Notes under the pieces: model-generated
Seen by the model: only the letters and a program-made list of their open reading frames with translations
What the model was told of the DNA's origin: nothing
Databases searched by the model: none
Position numbers and translations under genes: made by a program
Shown: in pieces, positions 18,819 to 29,140 of the stretch
Numbering within the stretch: position 1 is the stretch's first letter
How the letters are laid out: each line of letters opens with the position of its first letter
NCBI RefSeq assembly: GCF_014202435.1
Contig: NZ_JACHGU010000004.1
Span: forward strand, 124,001 to 188,000
Direction: 5' to 3'
Length of the DNA: 64,000 nt
Source of the DNA: Pseudoxanthomonas broegbernensis
Lineage (GTDB): Bacteria > Pseudomonadota > Gammaproteobacteria > Xanthomonadales > Xanthomonadaceae

Positions 18819-20261
18819 TCACGCCTCGTAGGCGCGTTCGCCGTGCGCGCTGATGTCCAGGCCCTCGCGCTCGACTTCCTCGCTCACCCGCAGGCCGACC
18901 AGGACCTTGGTGACGAGGATGGCGATGGCCGTGGCCACCGCGCACCAGGCGATGGTGAACAGCACGCTGAAGGCCTGCGCCCCGACCTGCGCGGCGATCG
19001 AGCCGTCGATGCCGGTGCCGCCCAGCGAGGCGTCGCTGAACACGCCGGTCAGGAGCGCGCCGACGATGCCGCCGATGCCGTGCACGCCGAACACGTCCAG
19101 GCTGTCGTCCGCGCCCAGCAGGCGCTTGAGGCCGTTGACGCCCCACACGCAGAGCGTGCCCGCGCAAAGGCCGATCACGATCGCGCCCATCGGGCCGACG
19201 CTGCCGGCGGCCGGGGTGATGCCGACCAGGCCGGCGATCGCGCCGGAGGCCCCGCCCAGCGCGGAGGGCTTGCCCTTGACGATGGCTTCCACCAGGGTCC
19301 AGCCCAGCACGCCGGCGGCGGTGGCCACCATGGTGTTGAGCATGGCCAGCGAGGCGGCCGCGTCGGCGGCCAGCGCCGAGCCGGCGTTGAAGCCGAACCA
19401 GCCCACCCACAGCAGCGCGGCGCCGACGAAGGTGTAGGGCACGCTGTGCGGCTTGATCGCCTCGCGGCCGTAGCCCAGGCGCCTGCCCAGGAACCAGGCA
19501 CCGACCAGGCCGGCCACGCCGGCGTTGATGTGCACCACGGTGCCGCCGGCGAAGTCGATCACGCCCTTGTGCGCCAGGAAGCCGTTCTCCCCGCTCCACA
19601 CCATGTGCACCATCGGCAGGTAGGCCAGGGTCACCCACAGCGCGGAGAACAGCAGCATCGCCTTGAACTTGATGCGCTCGGCGAAGGCGCCGACGATCAG
19701 CGCGGCGGTGATCCCGGCGAAGGTGGACTGGAACGCGACGAACAGGAACTCGGGCAGGCCGCCGGCATCGGTATCGGGCGCGATGCCCCTCAGGAACGCC
19801 TTCTGCGTGAACGAGCCGAAGAACGCGTTGCCGTCGGTGAACGCGGCGCTGTAGCCGTAGGCCACCCAGAGCAGCACCACCAGCGAATAGACCACCAGCA
19901 CCTGCAGCAACACCGAGAGCACGTTCTTGGCGCGGACCATGCCGCCGTAGAACAGCGCCAGCCCCGGCACCACCATCAGCAGCACCAGCAGGGTGGAGGT
20001 CAGCATCCAGGCGACGTTGCCGCTGTCGAAGGCCGCGGCCGCCTCTTCCGGCACCGCCACGTCCGCGTCGGTGGCCCAGGCCGCGGGCGGCTCGGCGGCG
20101 TAGGGGGTCGCGTACAGGGCCGCGGCCTCGGCGGCGGGCGCCGCGGCTTCCTGGGCCAGCACGGGCAGGCTGGCGACGCCGGCGAGGATGGCCGCCAGCA
20201 GGAACCACGCGCACAGGGTACGGCACCGGGCTTGGTACCCGGCGAGGAATCGAGTCTTCAT
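18819..20261 (-). CDS. amtB: Ammonium transporter AmtB
   Basis: A 480-residue inner-membrane channel for ammonium with an N-terminal signal peptide and an extra 45-residue alanine/proline-rich segment before the 11 membrane helices. The twin pore histidines are in GGTVVHINAGVAG and GVHGIGGIVGALL, and the phenylalanine gate region in FVAFQSTFAGITAAL. ATG 20261 has GGAG eight bases upstream and follows glnK by 19 bp, the classic glnK-amtB operon in which GlnK plugs the channel when nitrogen is ample. Confidence 0.96.
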   Translation of the reverse strand: MKTRFLAGYQARCRTLCAWFLLAAILAGVASLPVLAQEAAAPAAEAAALYATPYAAEPPAAWATDADVAVPEEAAAAFDSGNVAWMLTSTLLVLLMVVPGLALFYGGMVRAKNVLSVLLQVLVVYSLVVLLWVAYGYSAAFTDGNAFFGSFTQKAFLRGIAPDTDAGGLPEFLFVAFQSTFAGITAALIVGAFAERIKFKAMLLFSALWVTLAYLPMVHMVWSGENGFLAHKGVIDFAGGTVVHINAGVAGLVGAWFLGRRLGYGREAIKPHSVPYTFVGAALLWVGWFGFNAGSALAADAAASLAMLNTMVATAAGVLGWTLVEAIVKGKPSALGGASGAIAGLVGITPAAGSVGPMGAIVIGLCAGTLCVWGVNGLKRLLGADDSLDVFGVHGIGGIVGALLTGVFSDASLGGTGIDGSIAAQVGAQAFSVLFTIAWCAVATAIAILVTKVLVGLRVSEEVEREGLDISAHGERAYEA

Positions 20262-20280
20262 GGGGGGGCTCCGAGTGGGG

Positions 20281-22318
<2,038 letters not shown>

Positions 22319-22352
22319 TGCGGGCGACCTCGGTAATGGGTAGCGAATCCAA

Positions 22353-22369
22353 AGCAAACGGCATGCCAA
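22353..22369 (-). promoter_or_regulatory. Sigma-54 promoter of glnA
   Basis: Minus-strand TTGGCATGCCGTTTGCT matches the -24/-12 consensus TGGCAC-N5-TTGCT with one mismatch and correct GG-to-GC spacing. It predicts a start near 22342 and a leader of about 24 bases before the glnA ATG. Confidence 0.85.
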
Positions 22370-22427
22370 CTATTTATTCTGTGCAAGTCGTTGATTTTCA
22401 TAGGGCCGCATCGTCGCCGCGCACCAA

Positions 22428-22444
22428 TGCACCATTCGAGTGCA
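22428..22444. promoter_or_regulatory. NtrC-type enhancer site, glnA-proximal
   Basis: TGCACCATTCGAGTGCA carries both NtrC half-sites with seven bases between them. Its centre is about 94 bp upstream of the predicted glnA start. Confidence 0.82.
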
Positions 22445-22462
22445 CCGAGGCCGGCGCCGCCT

Positions 22463-22479
22463 TGCACCATTTTGGTGAA
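22463..22479. promoter_or_regulatory. NtrC-type enhancer site, glnA-distal
   Basis: TGCACCATTTTGGTGAA is a near-perfect NtrC dyad (last half-site GGTGAA for GGTGCA). It lies about 129 bp upstream of the predicted glnA start and 35 bp from the first site, giving the paired-enhancer layout known from enteric glnA. Confidence 0.78.
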
Positions 22480-22682
22480 CCGGAGCCGTGCGATATCCCG
22501 GCAAGCGACCGGCGCCACCCGGCCACGCGCCTCCTTCCTCGCCGCGCACGGCGCCGCTTCCCGCCTTCGCCCCTTCCCGTCGCGCCCCGCGCCGGTGCGA
22601 GGAACCGCGGCCGACGCCGCCTCCCCGGCGCAGGCGCGCGCTCACGTATGCTGGCCGCCTCATCCCGCCCGCCGTCCCGCCC

Positions 22683-23474
22683 GTGTCCGATCTGTTTTCC
22701 GCCCTGCTGCTGGGCATCCTCGAGGGCCTGACCGAGTTCCTGCCGGTGTCCAGCACCGGCCACCTGCTGATCGCCCAGCACTGGCTGGGCGCGCGCTCGG
22801 ACTTCTTCAACATCGTCATCCAGGCCGGCGCCATCGTGGCCATCACCCTGGTGTTCCGCCGCCGCCTGTGGGAGCTGGCCACGAACCTGGGCGATGCGGC
22901 CAACCGCGACTACGTGGCCAAGCTGGGCACGGCCTTCCTGGTCACCGCCCTGGTCGGGCTGCCGGTGCGGCTGGCCGGCTGGGAACTGCCGGAGACGATC
23001 GCCCCGGTGGCCTGGGCCCTGGTCGTCGGCGGGGTATGGATGCTGCTGGCCGAGCGCCTGGCCGAACGCCGCGGCGACCTGGCCGCGGTGACCTGGAAGG
23101 TGGCCGTGCTGGTCGGCCTGGCCCAGGTGGTGGCCGGCGTGTTCCCCGGCACCTCGCGCTCGGCCGCGGCGATCTTCATGGCCATGCTGGCCGGCACCTC
23201 GCGGCGCTCGGCGGCCACCGAATTCGTGTTCCTGGTCGGCATCCCCACCATGTTCGCCGCCAGCGGCTACGCCTTCCTGGAGCTGGTGAAGGACGGCGCG
23301 GTGGGCGGCGAGGACTGGGCCGGCGTGGCGGTGGCCTTCGCCGCGGCCACGGCCACCGGCTTCGTCGTGGTGCGCTGGCTGCTGGGCTACGTCAAGGCGC
23401 ACCGCTTCACCGGGTTTGCGGTATACCGCATCGTGCTGGGCGCGCTGCTGCTGGTGCTGATGCCCGGCGGTTGA
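22683..23474 (+). CDS. uppP: Undecaprenyl-diphosphatase UppP/BacA
   Basis: A 263-residue integral membrane phosphatase that dephosphorylates C55-PP to recycle the peptidoglycan lipid carrier. Signature motifs are GLTEFLPVSSTGHLLI near the N-terminus and VFPGTSRSAAAIFMAML in the middle; about seven membrane helices are visible. The GTG at 22683 gives the family N-terminus (VSDLFSALLLGILEG). It is divergent from glnA and stands alone. Confidence 0.95.
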   Translation: MSDLFSALLLGILEGLTEFLPVSSTGHLLIAQHWLGARSDFFNIVIQAGAIVAITLVFRRRLWELATNLGDAANRDYVAKLGTAFLVTALVGLPVRLAGWELPETIAPVAWALVVGGVWMLLAERLAERRGDLAAVTWKVAVLVGLAQVVAGVFPGTSRSAAAIFMAMLAGTSRRSAATEFVFLVGIPTMFAASGYAFLELVKDGAVGGEDWAGVAVAFAAATATGFVVVRWLLGYVKAHRFTGFAVYRIVLGALLLVLMPGG

Positions 23475-23570
23475 CGGCACGGCGCGCCTTCACGCCCGCG
23501 CAACCCCATCGGGTGCATTCAACCGTTCTTGTTCCATCGACGCCATGCCGGCGCCCACAAGGAGGTCATC

Positions 23571-24404
23571 ATGAAGAAGTTCCCGCCCTTCCCGCTGCTG
23601 GTCCTGCTGCCGCTGGCCCTGGCCGGCTGCAACAAGCCCGCCTCCGAAGCCGAGCCGCCGCCCGGCGAGCTGCCCACCGCGCAGACGCCCGCGCCGGCCG
23701 CCCAGGACGCCGGTACCCTGCTCCCCGCCTACCACTGGCGCCTGGCCGAGGCCAGCGACGCCACCGGTGCCCGCATCGACCCGCTGTTCGTGCGCGCCGA
23801 CCGGCCGGTGCAACTGGACTTCGCCGACGGCCGCCTGAGCGTGTCCAACGCCTGCAACCACATCGGCGGCGGCTACCGCCTGGAAAACGGGCACCTGACC
23901 GTGGACCGCATGGCCTCGACCCTGATGGCCTGCGCCGACCCGGCCCTGGCCGCGCTGGACGGGGAGGTGAGCCGGCGCCTGGAAGGCAGGCTGGCGCTTG
24001 CCGTCGACCCGGCCACCGACCCACCGCGCCTGGCCCTGACCACCGCCGCGGACGAACGCCTGGTGTTCAACGGCGAGCCCACCGCCGCCACCCGCTACGG
24101 CAGTGCGCCCGAGCGCATGTTCCTGGAGGTGGCGGCCCAGACCCAGCCCTGCAGCCACCCGCTGATCCCGGACAAGCAATGCCTGCAGGTGCGCGAGGTG
24201 CACTACGACGAGCAGGGCCTGCGGACCGGCGATCCGAGCGCGTGGGAAAACTTCTACGACCAGATCGAGGGCTACGAGCACGAGCCCGGCGTGCGCAACA
24301 TCCTGCGCATCGACCGCTACACCCGCAGCAACGTGCCGGCCGACGCCTCCCGCTACGCCTATGTGCTGGACATGGTGGTCGAGTCGGAAAACACCGCGCG
24401 CTGA
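23571..24404 (+). CDS. Lipoprotein with META/HslJ and DUF4377 domains
   Basis: A 277-residue lipoprotein. The signal (LLVLLPLALAGCNKP) predicts lipid attachment at the cysteine near residue 20. A META domain follows (SNACNHIGGGYRLENGHL and MASTLMACADPALAALD, about residues 85-170), then a DUF4377 domain (MFLEVAAQTQPCSHPLIPDK to SAWENFYDQIEGYEHEPG, about 183-255). META/HslJ proteins are linked to stress and drug tolerance in some bacteria; the role here is unknown. An excellent AAGGAGGT lies five bases before ATG 23571. Confidence 0.87.
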   Translation: MKKFPPFPLLVLLPLALAGCNKPASEAEPPPGELPTAQTPAPAAQDAGTLLPAYHWRLAEASDATGARIDPLFVRADRPVQLDFADGRLSVSNACNHIGGGYRLENGHLTVDRMASTLMACADPALAALDGEVSRRLEGRLALAVDPATDPPRLALTTAADERLVFNGEPTAATRYGSAPERMFLEVAAQTQPCSHPLIPDKQCLQVREVHYDEQGLRTGDPSAWENFYDQIEGYEHEPGVRNILRIDRYTRSNVPADASRYAYVLDMVVESENTAR

Positions 24405-24476
24405 TCCCGCCCCTTCCGAAGCCGGGCGCCCTCATCGCACCCGGACACGCATCGAAGACGGGAGTAGCCGCGTCGA

Positions 24477-24496
24477 GCACGCCATGGATGGCGTGC
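24477..24496. repeat. Palindrome with CCATGGATGG core, copy 1
   Basis: GCACGCCA and TGGCGTGC form an 8-bp perfect stem around the loop TGGA, between the convergent lipoprotein and PEBP genes. Copy 2 at 25491-25508 has the same loop and inner stem but a different, still self-complementary, outer stem. Confidence 0.55.
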
Positions 24497-24594
24497 GCCC
24501 TGCGGATCGCTTCCCTCGGGCACGGCGGCAGCGGCTTGCCGGGCCTTTCGTCGCCGGCCGTCGCCACGGCCGCCAAGACGCGCACCCGAAGTCT

Positions 24595-25215
24595 CTATCC
24601 CGGCGCGCGCACCGCCGGGTTGAGCGTGTAGGCCCCGTACACCACCGCCTCGGCCAGCACATGGCCCTGCACCGCGCGCAGCACGTCGGCCGCGGTGAAG
24701 CGCGCCGGCAACTCCAGCCGCGCCACGTCCAGCGCGAACAGGCGGAAGAAGTAACGGTGCACCCGCAGGTCGTTGGCCGGCGGGTACGGGCCGTCATAGC
24801 CGAAGTAGTCCCCGCCCATGTCCGCGTCGCCGGCGAACCAGCCGGTGTAGTCGTTCAGCCCCTGGCGCGCGCCTTCCGGGCCCGGCGGCGACTGCTTGCC
24901 GCGGGCGGTCACTCCGTCGCTGCAACTGCCCTCGGCAATGGCGTGCACCTGCGCCGCGACGTCGGCCATGACCCAGTGCACGAACTCCGCGCGCGGCTGC
25001 TCCACCGGGATCTGCATGTCCTCCCGGCCCACCGTCTCCGGCACGGTCGGCGCGTCCGGGTCGATGCACAACAGGGCGAACGAACGCGTGCCCTCGGGCA
25101 CCTCGTCCCAGGCCAGGTGCGGGTTGCGGTTGTCGGACAGGCCCTCGGCGCGCCCCATGGCATACCGCGCCGGGATCGGGCCGCGGGGTTGGAAACTCTC
25201 GCTCCAGATGCGCAT
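24595..25215 (-). CDS. YbhB/YbcL family (PEBP, Raf kinase inhibitor-like) protein
   Basis: A 206-residue member of the phosphatidylethanolamine-binding protein family. Family landmarks are RNPHLAWDEVPEGTRSFALLCIDPDAP, FVHWVMADV and the GPYPPANDLRVHRYFFRLFALD segment, which correspond to the ligand pocket with its DPDAP and GPxPP motifs. No signal peptide, so probably cytosolic. Function of bacterial members is poorly defined. AGGAGG is six bases before ATG 25215. Confidence 0.9.
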   Translation of the reverse strand: MRIWSESFQPRGPIPARYAMGRAEGLSDNRNPHLAWDEVPEGTRSFALLCIDPDAPTVPETVGREDMQIPVEQPRAEFVHWVMADVAAQVHAIAEGSCSDGVTARGKQSPPGPEGARQGLNDYTGWFAGDADMGGDYFGYDGPYPPANDLRVHRYFFRLFALDVARLELPARFTAADVLRAVQGHVLAEAVVYGAYTLNPAVRAPG

Positions 25216-25693
25216 CGCGCGTCCTCCTGGTGGGACCGGTCCCCAGGGTAGCCCAAGGGCGGATCGCGTTGGTTTCTCCAGCCTCCGGGGAATAGCAAAA
25301 GCATTCGAGTGCGTCGGCTTCGGAGGGGCCGCCGTCCTCGGGCAGTGGCTTCGTTTGCCCCACAGCCACGGCAACGGCTGTCGCTTCCAAAGGGAAGCAC
25401 TTGCTTTCAGCTACGACGCTCTGGCTGTTGGTTGAGCGAAGCCACATCCCGCACGCACCCGAAGACGTGGTCGTCCGGGTGTGCGTGGCAGCGGCCATGG
25501 ATGGCCGCGGTAGCGAGTGCGCACACGGACGTGCGCCCGAGCGGCCACGACACACCCGGACGGCCGCGGCTCCCGCCGAAGCCGACACCCCACAGCGCTT
25601 TTTGCCGTTGACGCCCGGCACGCGCTTACCCACGGAATAAGAGAAGCCGAAGCCGGTCAAACGGATGCAGCCACCCGCATGCGCGGCGCGGTC
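25216..25693. other. Long intergenic region with structured repeat element
   Basis: About 480 bp without a convincing gene; the short frames here lack ribosome sites and coding bias. It holds a palindrome (25491-25508) nested inside a longer imperfect inverted repeat (25473-25489 with 25544-25561, one bulged base). The stretch could be a non-coding RNA or a miniature mobile element. Confidence 0.45.
25491..25508. repeat. Palindrome with CCATGGATGG core, copy 2
   Basis: GCGGCCA and TGGCCGC form a 7-bp stem around the loop TGGA. Compared with copy 1 at 24477-24496 the outer stem bases differ on both sides in a compensatory way, which argues that the hairpin itself is conserved. Confidence 0.5.
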
Positions 25694-26713
25694 CTACCGC
25701 ATTACCGCGCACAGGCGCTCGGCCACCCAGCGCTCGGCGAAGCCGTCGCCGGCCAGGCTCTCGACGAAGGCGCAGTGGCCGCCCCAGCGCGCCACCTCCA
25801 GCCGCGCGGCCGCCGGCAGCCGCCATTGGCGCAAATCGTCGGACGGGATCACCGGATCGTCCCGCGCCATCAGGATGTCCGCCGGCACCCGCAGCGCGGC
25901 CAGGCGCTCGCCGGCGATGGAATAGCTGTCGAAGTACGCCTCCACGCTGCCGAAGCCGGCGTAGCGCCGGGCCAGCCAGGCGGTCAGGCTGCGCAGGTCC
26001 AGCGCCAGGATGGCGTCGTCGTAGTCGTAGCGCTCCGGGAACAGCGCGCGCTTGCGCTGCAGCGAACGGCGCCACTTGCGGCGGAAATACCAGTCGTAGA
26101 TCGCCGGCCCGCGCTCCATGCAGTCCATGGTGCGCGCCGGGTCCACCAGCGGGCAGACCGCGGCGATGCGCCTTAGCGGCAGCCCGGCCGCCTCCGCGCG
26201 CAGGCCCACCCGCAACGCGAAGTTCCCGCCCAGCGAATAGCCGGCCACCACCAGATCGCGCACGCGCAGGCGGCAGACCAGGTCGGCGGCCGCGTGCACC
26301 ACCTCGTCCAGGCGATTGGAGTGGAACAGCTCCTCGTTGAGGTGGTGGGTGTCGCCATGGTCGCGGAAGTTCAGGCGCACCACCTCCAGGCCGCGGGCCA
26401 GCAGCCGCGCCGCGGTCAGGCGCATGTAGCCCGAGTCCGCGCTGCCTTCCCAGCCGTGCAGCAGCAGCGCGGTGCCGGTGCGCGCCGTGCCGGGGACGTG
26501 GCTGTGCCAGGCCTGCAGGCGCGCGTTCCCGCCGCCATCGAGGATGTACTCGGTAGTGACCGCGCCGCTGGCGGCCAGCGCCTGCAGGCCGCGGCGGCCG
26601 CGCAGGCCGCTGGAGCCGAGCACCGACTGCAGGTGCGGGTTGCGGAGCAGGCGGGACGGCTGGTAGTCGGCGGCGGTCAGCATGTCGGGGGAAGGCGGGA
26701 GCGCGCCGGCCAT
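25694..26713 (-). CDS. YheT-family alpha/beta hydrolase
   Basis: A 339-residue alpha/beta hydrolase. The N-terminal RLLRNPHLQSVLG is typical of the YheT/AB-hydrolase-4 group. The nucleophile elbow is GYSLGGN, with the acid in ARDDPVIPSDDL and the histidine in RWGGHCAFVES; the oxyanion motif is LLLHGWEGS. Members are esterase-like with unknown physiological substrates. ATG 26713 was taken for full length; ATG 26683 (before LTAADYQPSRLL) is a plausible shorter start. The acyltransferase gene upstream ends within about 40 bp of this start, so they may be cotranscribed. Confidence 0.88.
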   Translation of the reverse strand: MAGALPPSPDMLTAADYQPSRLLRNPHLQSVLGSSGLRGRRGLQALAASGAVTTEYILDGGGNARLQAWHSHVPGTARTGTALLLHGWEGSADSGYMRLTAARLLARGLEVVRLNFRDHGDTHHLNEELFHSNRLDEVVHAAADLVCRLRVRDLVVAGYSLGGNFALRVGLRAEAAGLPLRRIAAVCPLVDPARTMDCMERGPAIYDWYFRRKWRRSLQRKRALFPERYDYDDAILALDLRSLTAWLARRYAGFGSVEAYFDSYSIAGERLAALRVPADILMARDDPVIPSDDLRQWRLPAAARLEVARWGGHCAFVESLAGDGFAERWVAERLCAVMR

Positions 26714-26753
26714 TCTGCATCCGCGCCCGGGCGGCGCAAGCCGGGCGCCGGGT

Positions 26754-27560
26754 TCAACGCGCCATCGCCGCCACGATCCGCTCGCGCGCCTGCTCGGCGA
26801 TCCGGCGCCGGCCCTCCACGTCGCCGGGCGGGATCGGCGCCAGGAAATGGATCTCGGCCGGGCGCACCGGCTCGCCGAGCAGGCGCAGGAAGTTGGCCGC
26901 GAAGTTCTCGCGCGGGCCGAAGGCCACCACCGTCTGCGCGGCGCCGCCGGCCCCGTAGCGCAGCGCCACCGGCTGCACCGGCACCTGGGCCTGGACCGCG
27001 GCGGTGAAGATGCGCGCATGGAACGGGCCCACGTCCTCGCCACCCCGGGTGCGCCCTTCCGGGAACACGCCCACCGACTTGCCGGCGCGCAGGCGCTCGC
27101 CCATCGCCTCGAGCACGCCGTTGAGCGAATCGGCGCTGCCGCGGCGGTGGAAGATGGTCTGCCCGCGCGCGGCCAGCCAGCCCACCAGCGGCCAGCCGGC
27201 GATCTCGCGCTTGGCCACGAAGCCCATCATCCGCTGGCTGTGCAGCGCCTCGATGTCGATCCAGCTCACGTGGTTGGCCACGAACAGGACCGGGCCGGGC
27301 AGCGGCGTACCCACCCGGCGCAGGCGGAAGCCGAAGATCCACATCAGCCCCGCCGACCAGGCGCGCACGGCGCGGTCGCCCAGCGTCTCCGGGCCCCAGC
27401 GGATGTGCCCCAGCGGCGGCGCCAGGCACAGCAGGGTCAGCGGCAGCGGCACCAGCAGGTGCAGCAGCAGCAGCGGGACGCGGTAGAGATAGCGGGCGCT
27501 GCGCACGATCGCGCCGCGTCGCTGGGGACGCCGGGCGGCACGTGGGGGGACGTGTTCCAT
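26754..27560 (-). CDS. 1-acyl-sn-glycerol-3-phosphate acyltransferase (PlsC family)
   Basis: A 268-residue inner-membrane acyltransferase that adds the second acyl chain in phosphatidic acid synthesis, or a related lipid acylation. It has an N-terminal hydrophobic stretch (VPLLLLHLLVPLPLTLLCL), the HX4D box in ANHVSWIDIEA, the acceptor motif FPEGRTRGGEDVG and the PVQPVALRY block. ATG 27560 is the only good start. Xanthomonads often carry more than one paralogue, so I do not call it plsC itself. Confidence 0.9.
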   Translation of the reverse strand: MEHVPPRAARRPQRRGAIVRSARYLYRVPLLLLHLLVPLPLTLLCLAPPLGHIRWGPETLGDRAVRAWSAGLMWIFGFRLRRVGTPLPGPVLFVANHVSWIDIEALHSQRMMGFVAKREIAGWPLVGWLAARGQTIFHRRGSADSLNGVLEAMGERLRAGKSVGVFPEGRTRGGEDVGPFHARIFTAAVQAQVPVQPVALRYGAGGAAQTVVAFGPRENFAANFLRLLGEPVRPAEIHFLAPIPPGDVEGRRRIAEQARERIVAAMAR

Positions 27561-27739
27561 GGACGCGCAAGATACCGGATGGCCGCCGCTTGGGCATCCG
27601 CCGCGTAAGGACGCGGGACGCGGCATGCCGCCCAGACCCGGGGCGCGATGCCAGGAACCCATGCGGCCGTACCCCGCCGGTGGCGCCTGCGCCCGTCCAT
27701 GGCGTCGTGTGCGGCGCCCGTGGGGCAAACCCACCGGCG

Positions 27740-28171
27740 CTAGGCGGCCGGCGGCGCCGCCACCACCGCCAGGGTCAGGCGCGAGACGCAGACCGCGCGG
27801 CCGGCCTCGTCCTCGATCCGGATCTCCCAGACCTGGGTGGTGCGGCCCAGGTGCAGCGCCCGCGCGGTGCCGGTGACCGTGCCCGCGCGTACCGCGCGCA
27901 GGTGGTTGGCGTTGATCTCCAGGCCCACCGCCATGTGCACGGCGGCGTCCAGGCACAGGTTGCCGGCGCTGCTGCCCAGGGTCTCGGCCAGCACCACCGA
28001 GGCGCCGCCGTGGAGCAGCCCGTACGGCTGCCGGGTGCGCGGGTCCACCGGCATGGTCGCGCGCAGCCAGTCCTCGCCGGCGCCGGTGAAGACGATGCCC
28101 AGGCGTTCGATCAGGGTGCCGCGGCCTTGGCGGTTGAGTTCGTCCAGGGAAACGGGAGCGTGGAAGACCAT
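27740..28171 (-). CDS. PaaI/YdiI-type hotdog thioesterase
   Basis: A 143-residue hotdog thioesterase. The motif YGLLHGGASVVLAETLGSSAG is the signature of the PaaI/YdiI (MenI) group, in which the glutamate is the catalytic base. LEINANHLRAVRAGTVTGTA is the second conserved block. It could hydrolyse an aromatic or 1,4-dihydroxy-2-naphthoyl-type CoA thioester; the substrate cannot be fixed from sequence. ATG 28171 begins MVFHAPVSLDELN, typical for the family. Confidence 0.88.
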   Translation of the reverse strand: MVFHAPVSLDELNRQGRGTLIERLGIVFTGAGEDWLRATMPVDPRTRQPYGLLHGGASVVLAETLGSSAGNLCLDAAVHMAVGLEINANHLRAVRAGTVTGTARALHLGRTTQVWEIRIEDEAGRAVCVSRLTLAVVAAPPAA

Positions 28172-28268
28172 GCGGTGGGCGACCTGCGGGGGAGACCACG
28201 GGATTATCCGCCCGCCGGCGCGCGGCGGCACGCCGCTGCCCCCGCCGGGCCGCACGATGGACGGCGGC

Positions 28269-28832
28269 TCAATCGGCGTCGAACAGGCCCGGCTGCGGCG
28301 GCGGGTACGCCAGCCGGCCCTCCACCACCCGCGCCGCCGACGTGTAGGGATGCGGCTGGACGTGCGCGGCATCGAGGATGTGCAGCACCTCGATGCCGCG
28401 CAGCTTGAGCACGTCGGCGATCAGCGCGCGATGACAGCGCCACCACACCGCCTCGGCGCACATCAGCACGGTGCGGCGCCGCGCGGCCAGCGCCAGCGCC
28501 AGGTCCAGCCCTTCGGCGAACTCGGCGCTGTCCAGGTGGTCGGCGTAGCCCTGGAAGGAGGCGTTGCGCCAGCCGCCGTTGGGCGAGCCCGGCCGCACCC
28601 GGCGGCGCCCGCCCAGTTGCGGCAGCCAGCGGTATTCCATCCCCGCCGCCGGCAGGTTCGCGGCCAGCGCCTCGCTGGCGAACCACGGATGCCGGCGCGA
28701 GCCGGGGAAGCGGCGCACGTCGGCCAGTGCCTGGATGCCGCATCCGCCCAGCAGGGCCAGGAAGCCGTCCCAGGACCGGGTGGAATGCCCCACGGTCCAG
28801 ACGGTGGAGACGGCGGCGCGACCGGCGGCCAC
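28269..28832 (-). CDS. DUF488 family protein
   Basis: A 187-residue DUF488 protein. Landmarks are VWTVGHSTRSWDGFLALLG at the start, LADVRRFPGSRRHPWF, and the cysteine/histidine motif LMCAEAVWWRCHRALIADVL. The histidine, arginine and cysteine pattern suggests metal or nucleic-acid binding, but no function has been established that I know of. I chose the GTG at 28832, two bases after the stop of the upstream DUF2945 gene, which implies coupled translation. Confidence 0.83.
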   Translation of the reverse strand: MAAGRAAVSTVWTVGHSTRSWDGFLALLGGCGIQALADVRRFPGSRRHPWFASEALAANLPAAGMEYRWLPQLGGRRRVRPGSPNGGWRNASFQGYADHLDSAEFAEGLDLALALAARRRTVLMCAEAVWWRCHRALIADVLKLRGIEVLHILDAAHVQPHPYTSAARVVEGRLAYPPPQPGLFDAD

Positions 28833-28834
28833 GC

Positions 28835-29047
28835 TCAGCCGATCTTCTGCAGCGCCGCGCCCTTGTGCATGGCGACGTGGTCGGTGCGGTCGCTGTGGAT
28901 CTCGTACTGCGGGTCGTCCTCGCTGCAGCGGCGCATGTGTCCCTTGTACTCCGTGTCGCGGGTATGGACCTTGACGATGCGGCCGCTGGCGTGGCCGGCT
29001 TCGGAATTCCAGCGCACGTGGTCGCCTACCTTGAATGCATGGGCCAT
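28835..29047 (-). CDS. DUF2945 (hypervirulence-associated TUDOR-like) small protein
   Basis: A 70-residue protein beginning MAHAFKVGDHVRWNSEAGHA and containing SGRIVKVHTRDTEYKGH and DPQYEIHSDRTDHVAMHKG, the whole length of the DUF2945/HVA1 family. The fold is SH3/TUDOR-like; the bacterial role is unknown. It lies directly upstream of the DUF488 gene, probably in one operon. Confidence 0.88.
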   Translation of the reverse strand: MAHAFKVGDHVRWNSEAGHASGRIVKVHTRDTEYKGHMRRCSEDDPQYEIHSDRTDHVAMHKGAALQKIG

Positions 29048-29112
29048 GGCATCGGTCCGGGTCGGGAAGATGCCGCCATTGCAACCGAGGCCGCGTCCAC
29101 GCCGCGTGTCGA

Positions 29113-29140
29113 CGGCGGCCGGCCCCACGCCGGCGCCTAC
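29113..29140 (-). repeat. GTAG-type repeat overlapping the cardiolipin synthase stop
   Basis: On the minus strand GTAGGCGCCGGCGTGGGGCC begins inside the stop codon (TAG) of the phospholipase D family gene. It is a looser member of the GTAG repeat family seen elsewhere in the window. Confidence 0.45.
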
